Of a stretch of DNA of 5,512 nucleotides, positions 5,435-5,512 are shown one piece after another. The translations under genes and the position numbers were made by a program. How positions within the stretch are numbered: position 1 is the stretch's first letter; each line of letters starts with the position of its first letter. The DNA is taken from positions 1-5,512 of the forward strand of contig SKLC01000037.1 of NCBI GenBank assembly GCA_007123425.1, written 5' to 3'. Under the pieces are notes generated by a model. It was given only the letters and a program-made list of their open reading frames with translations, searched no databases and was not told the DNA's origin. The DNA comes from Nitriliruptoraceae bacterium (GTDB lineage Bacteria; Actinomycetota; Nitriliruptoria; Nitriliruptorales; Nitriliruptoraceae).

Positions 5435-5512
5435 GGGGAATACGGATGCCCTCTGGCAGCCGATCGGGGAGCTTTCGTCTAGATCCTGGCGAGAGTGACG
5501 ACGCACGCTGAA

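Noticed and set aside
1..5512. Mobile element, CRISPR array, tRNA or defence system
   Set aside because: No transposase or integrase motifs, no regularly spaced repeats, no cloverleaf; all coding space is taken by transport and enzyme genes.

Overview
The window reads as one strand of chromosomal DNA from a high-GC bacterium. All five supported genes lie on the minus strand. Strong GC bias at third codon positions, GTG starts alongside ATG, and GGAGG-type ribosome binding sites fit an actinomycete-like host. The sequence alone does not fix the lineage. There is no tRNA, rRNA, CRISPR array, insertion sequence or phage gene.

In the direction of transcription (from high to low coordinates) the genes are: (1) a very small beta-carbonic-anhydrase-like zinc protein (5424-5041); (2) an SLC13/DASS-type anion permease with an internal TrkA_C (RCK_C) regulatory insert (4815-3004); (3) a class I SAM-dependent methyltransferase of the WDxRY type (2940-2344); (4) a rhodanese domain fused to a two-helix DUF2892 membrane anchor, YgaP-like (2177-1620); and (5) a SulP/SLC26 anion transporter with a C-terminal STAS domain, cut off by the window edge (1541 to before 1). 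The gaps are 225, 63, 166 and 78 bases. The methyltransferase probably shares a transcript with the permease. The longer gaps before the permease and before the rhodanese look like separate control points.

The shared theme is inorganic anion and sulfur handling: two unrelated anion carriers that commonly move sulfate (SulP, SLC13), a membrane-anchored sulfurtransferase, and a carbonic-anhydrase-like enzyme that could supply or use bicarbonate. Whether these are a functional set or just neighbours cannot be settled here. No classical sulfate assimilation or sulfur oxidation enzyme is in view.

The most interesting unexplained structure is between genes. The gap between rhodanese and sulP holds a 41-base hairpin that pairs fully only as minus-strand RNA (18 of 18 pairs counting three G-U pairs; the plus strand has three C-A mismatches). 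The rhodanese upstream region holds an AT-rich perfect palindrome, two 10-base direct repeats and a 10-base tandem repeat in its last 170 bases. The permease upstream region holds paired TCCGGA sites one helical turn apart.
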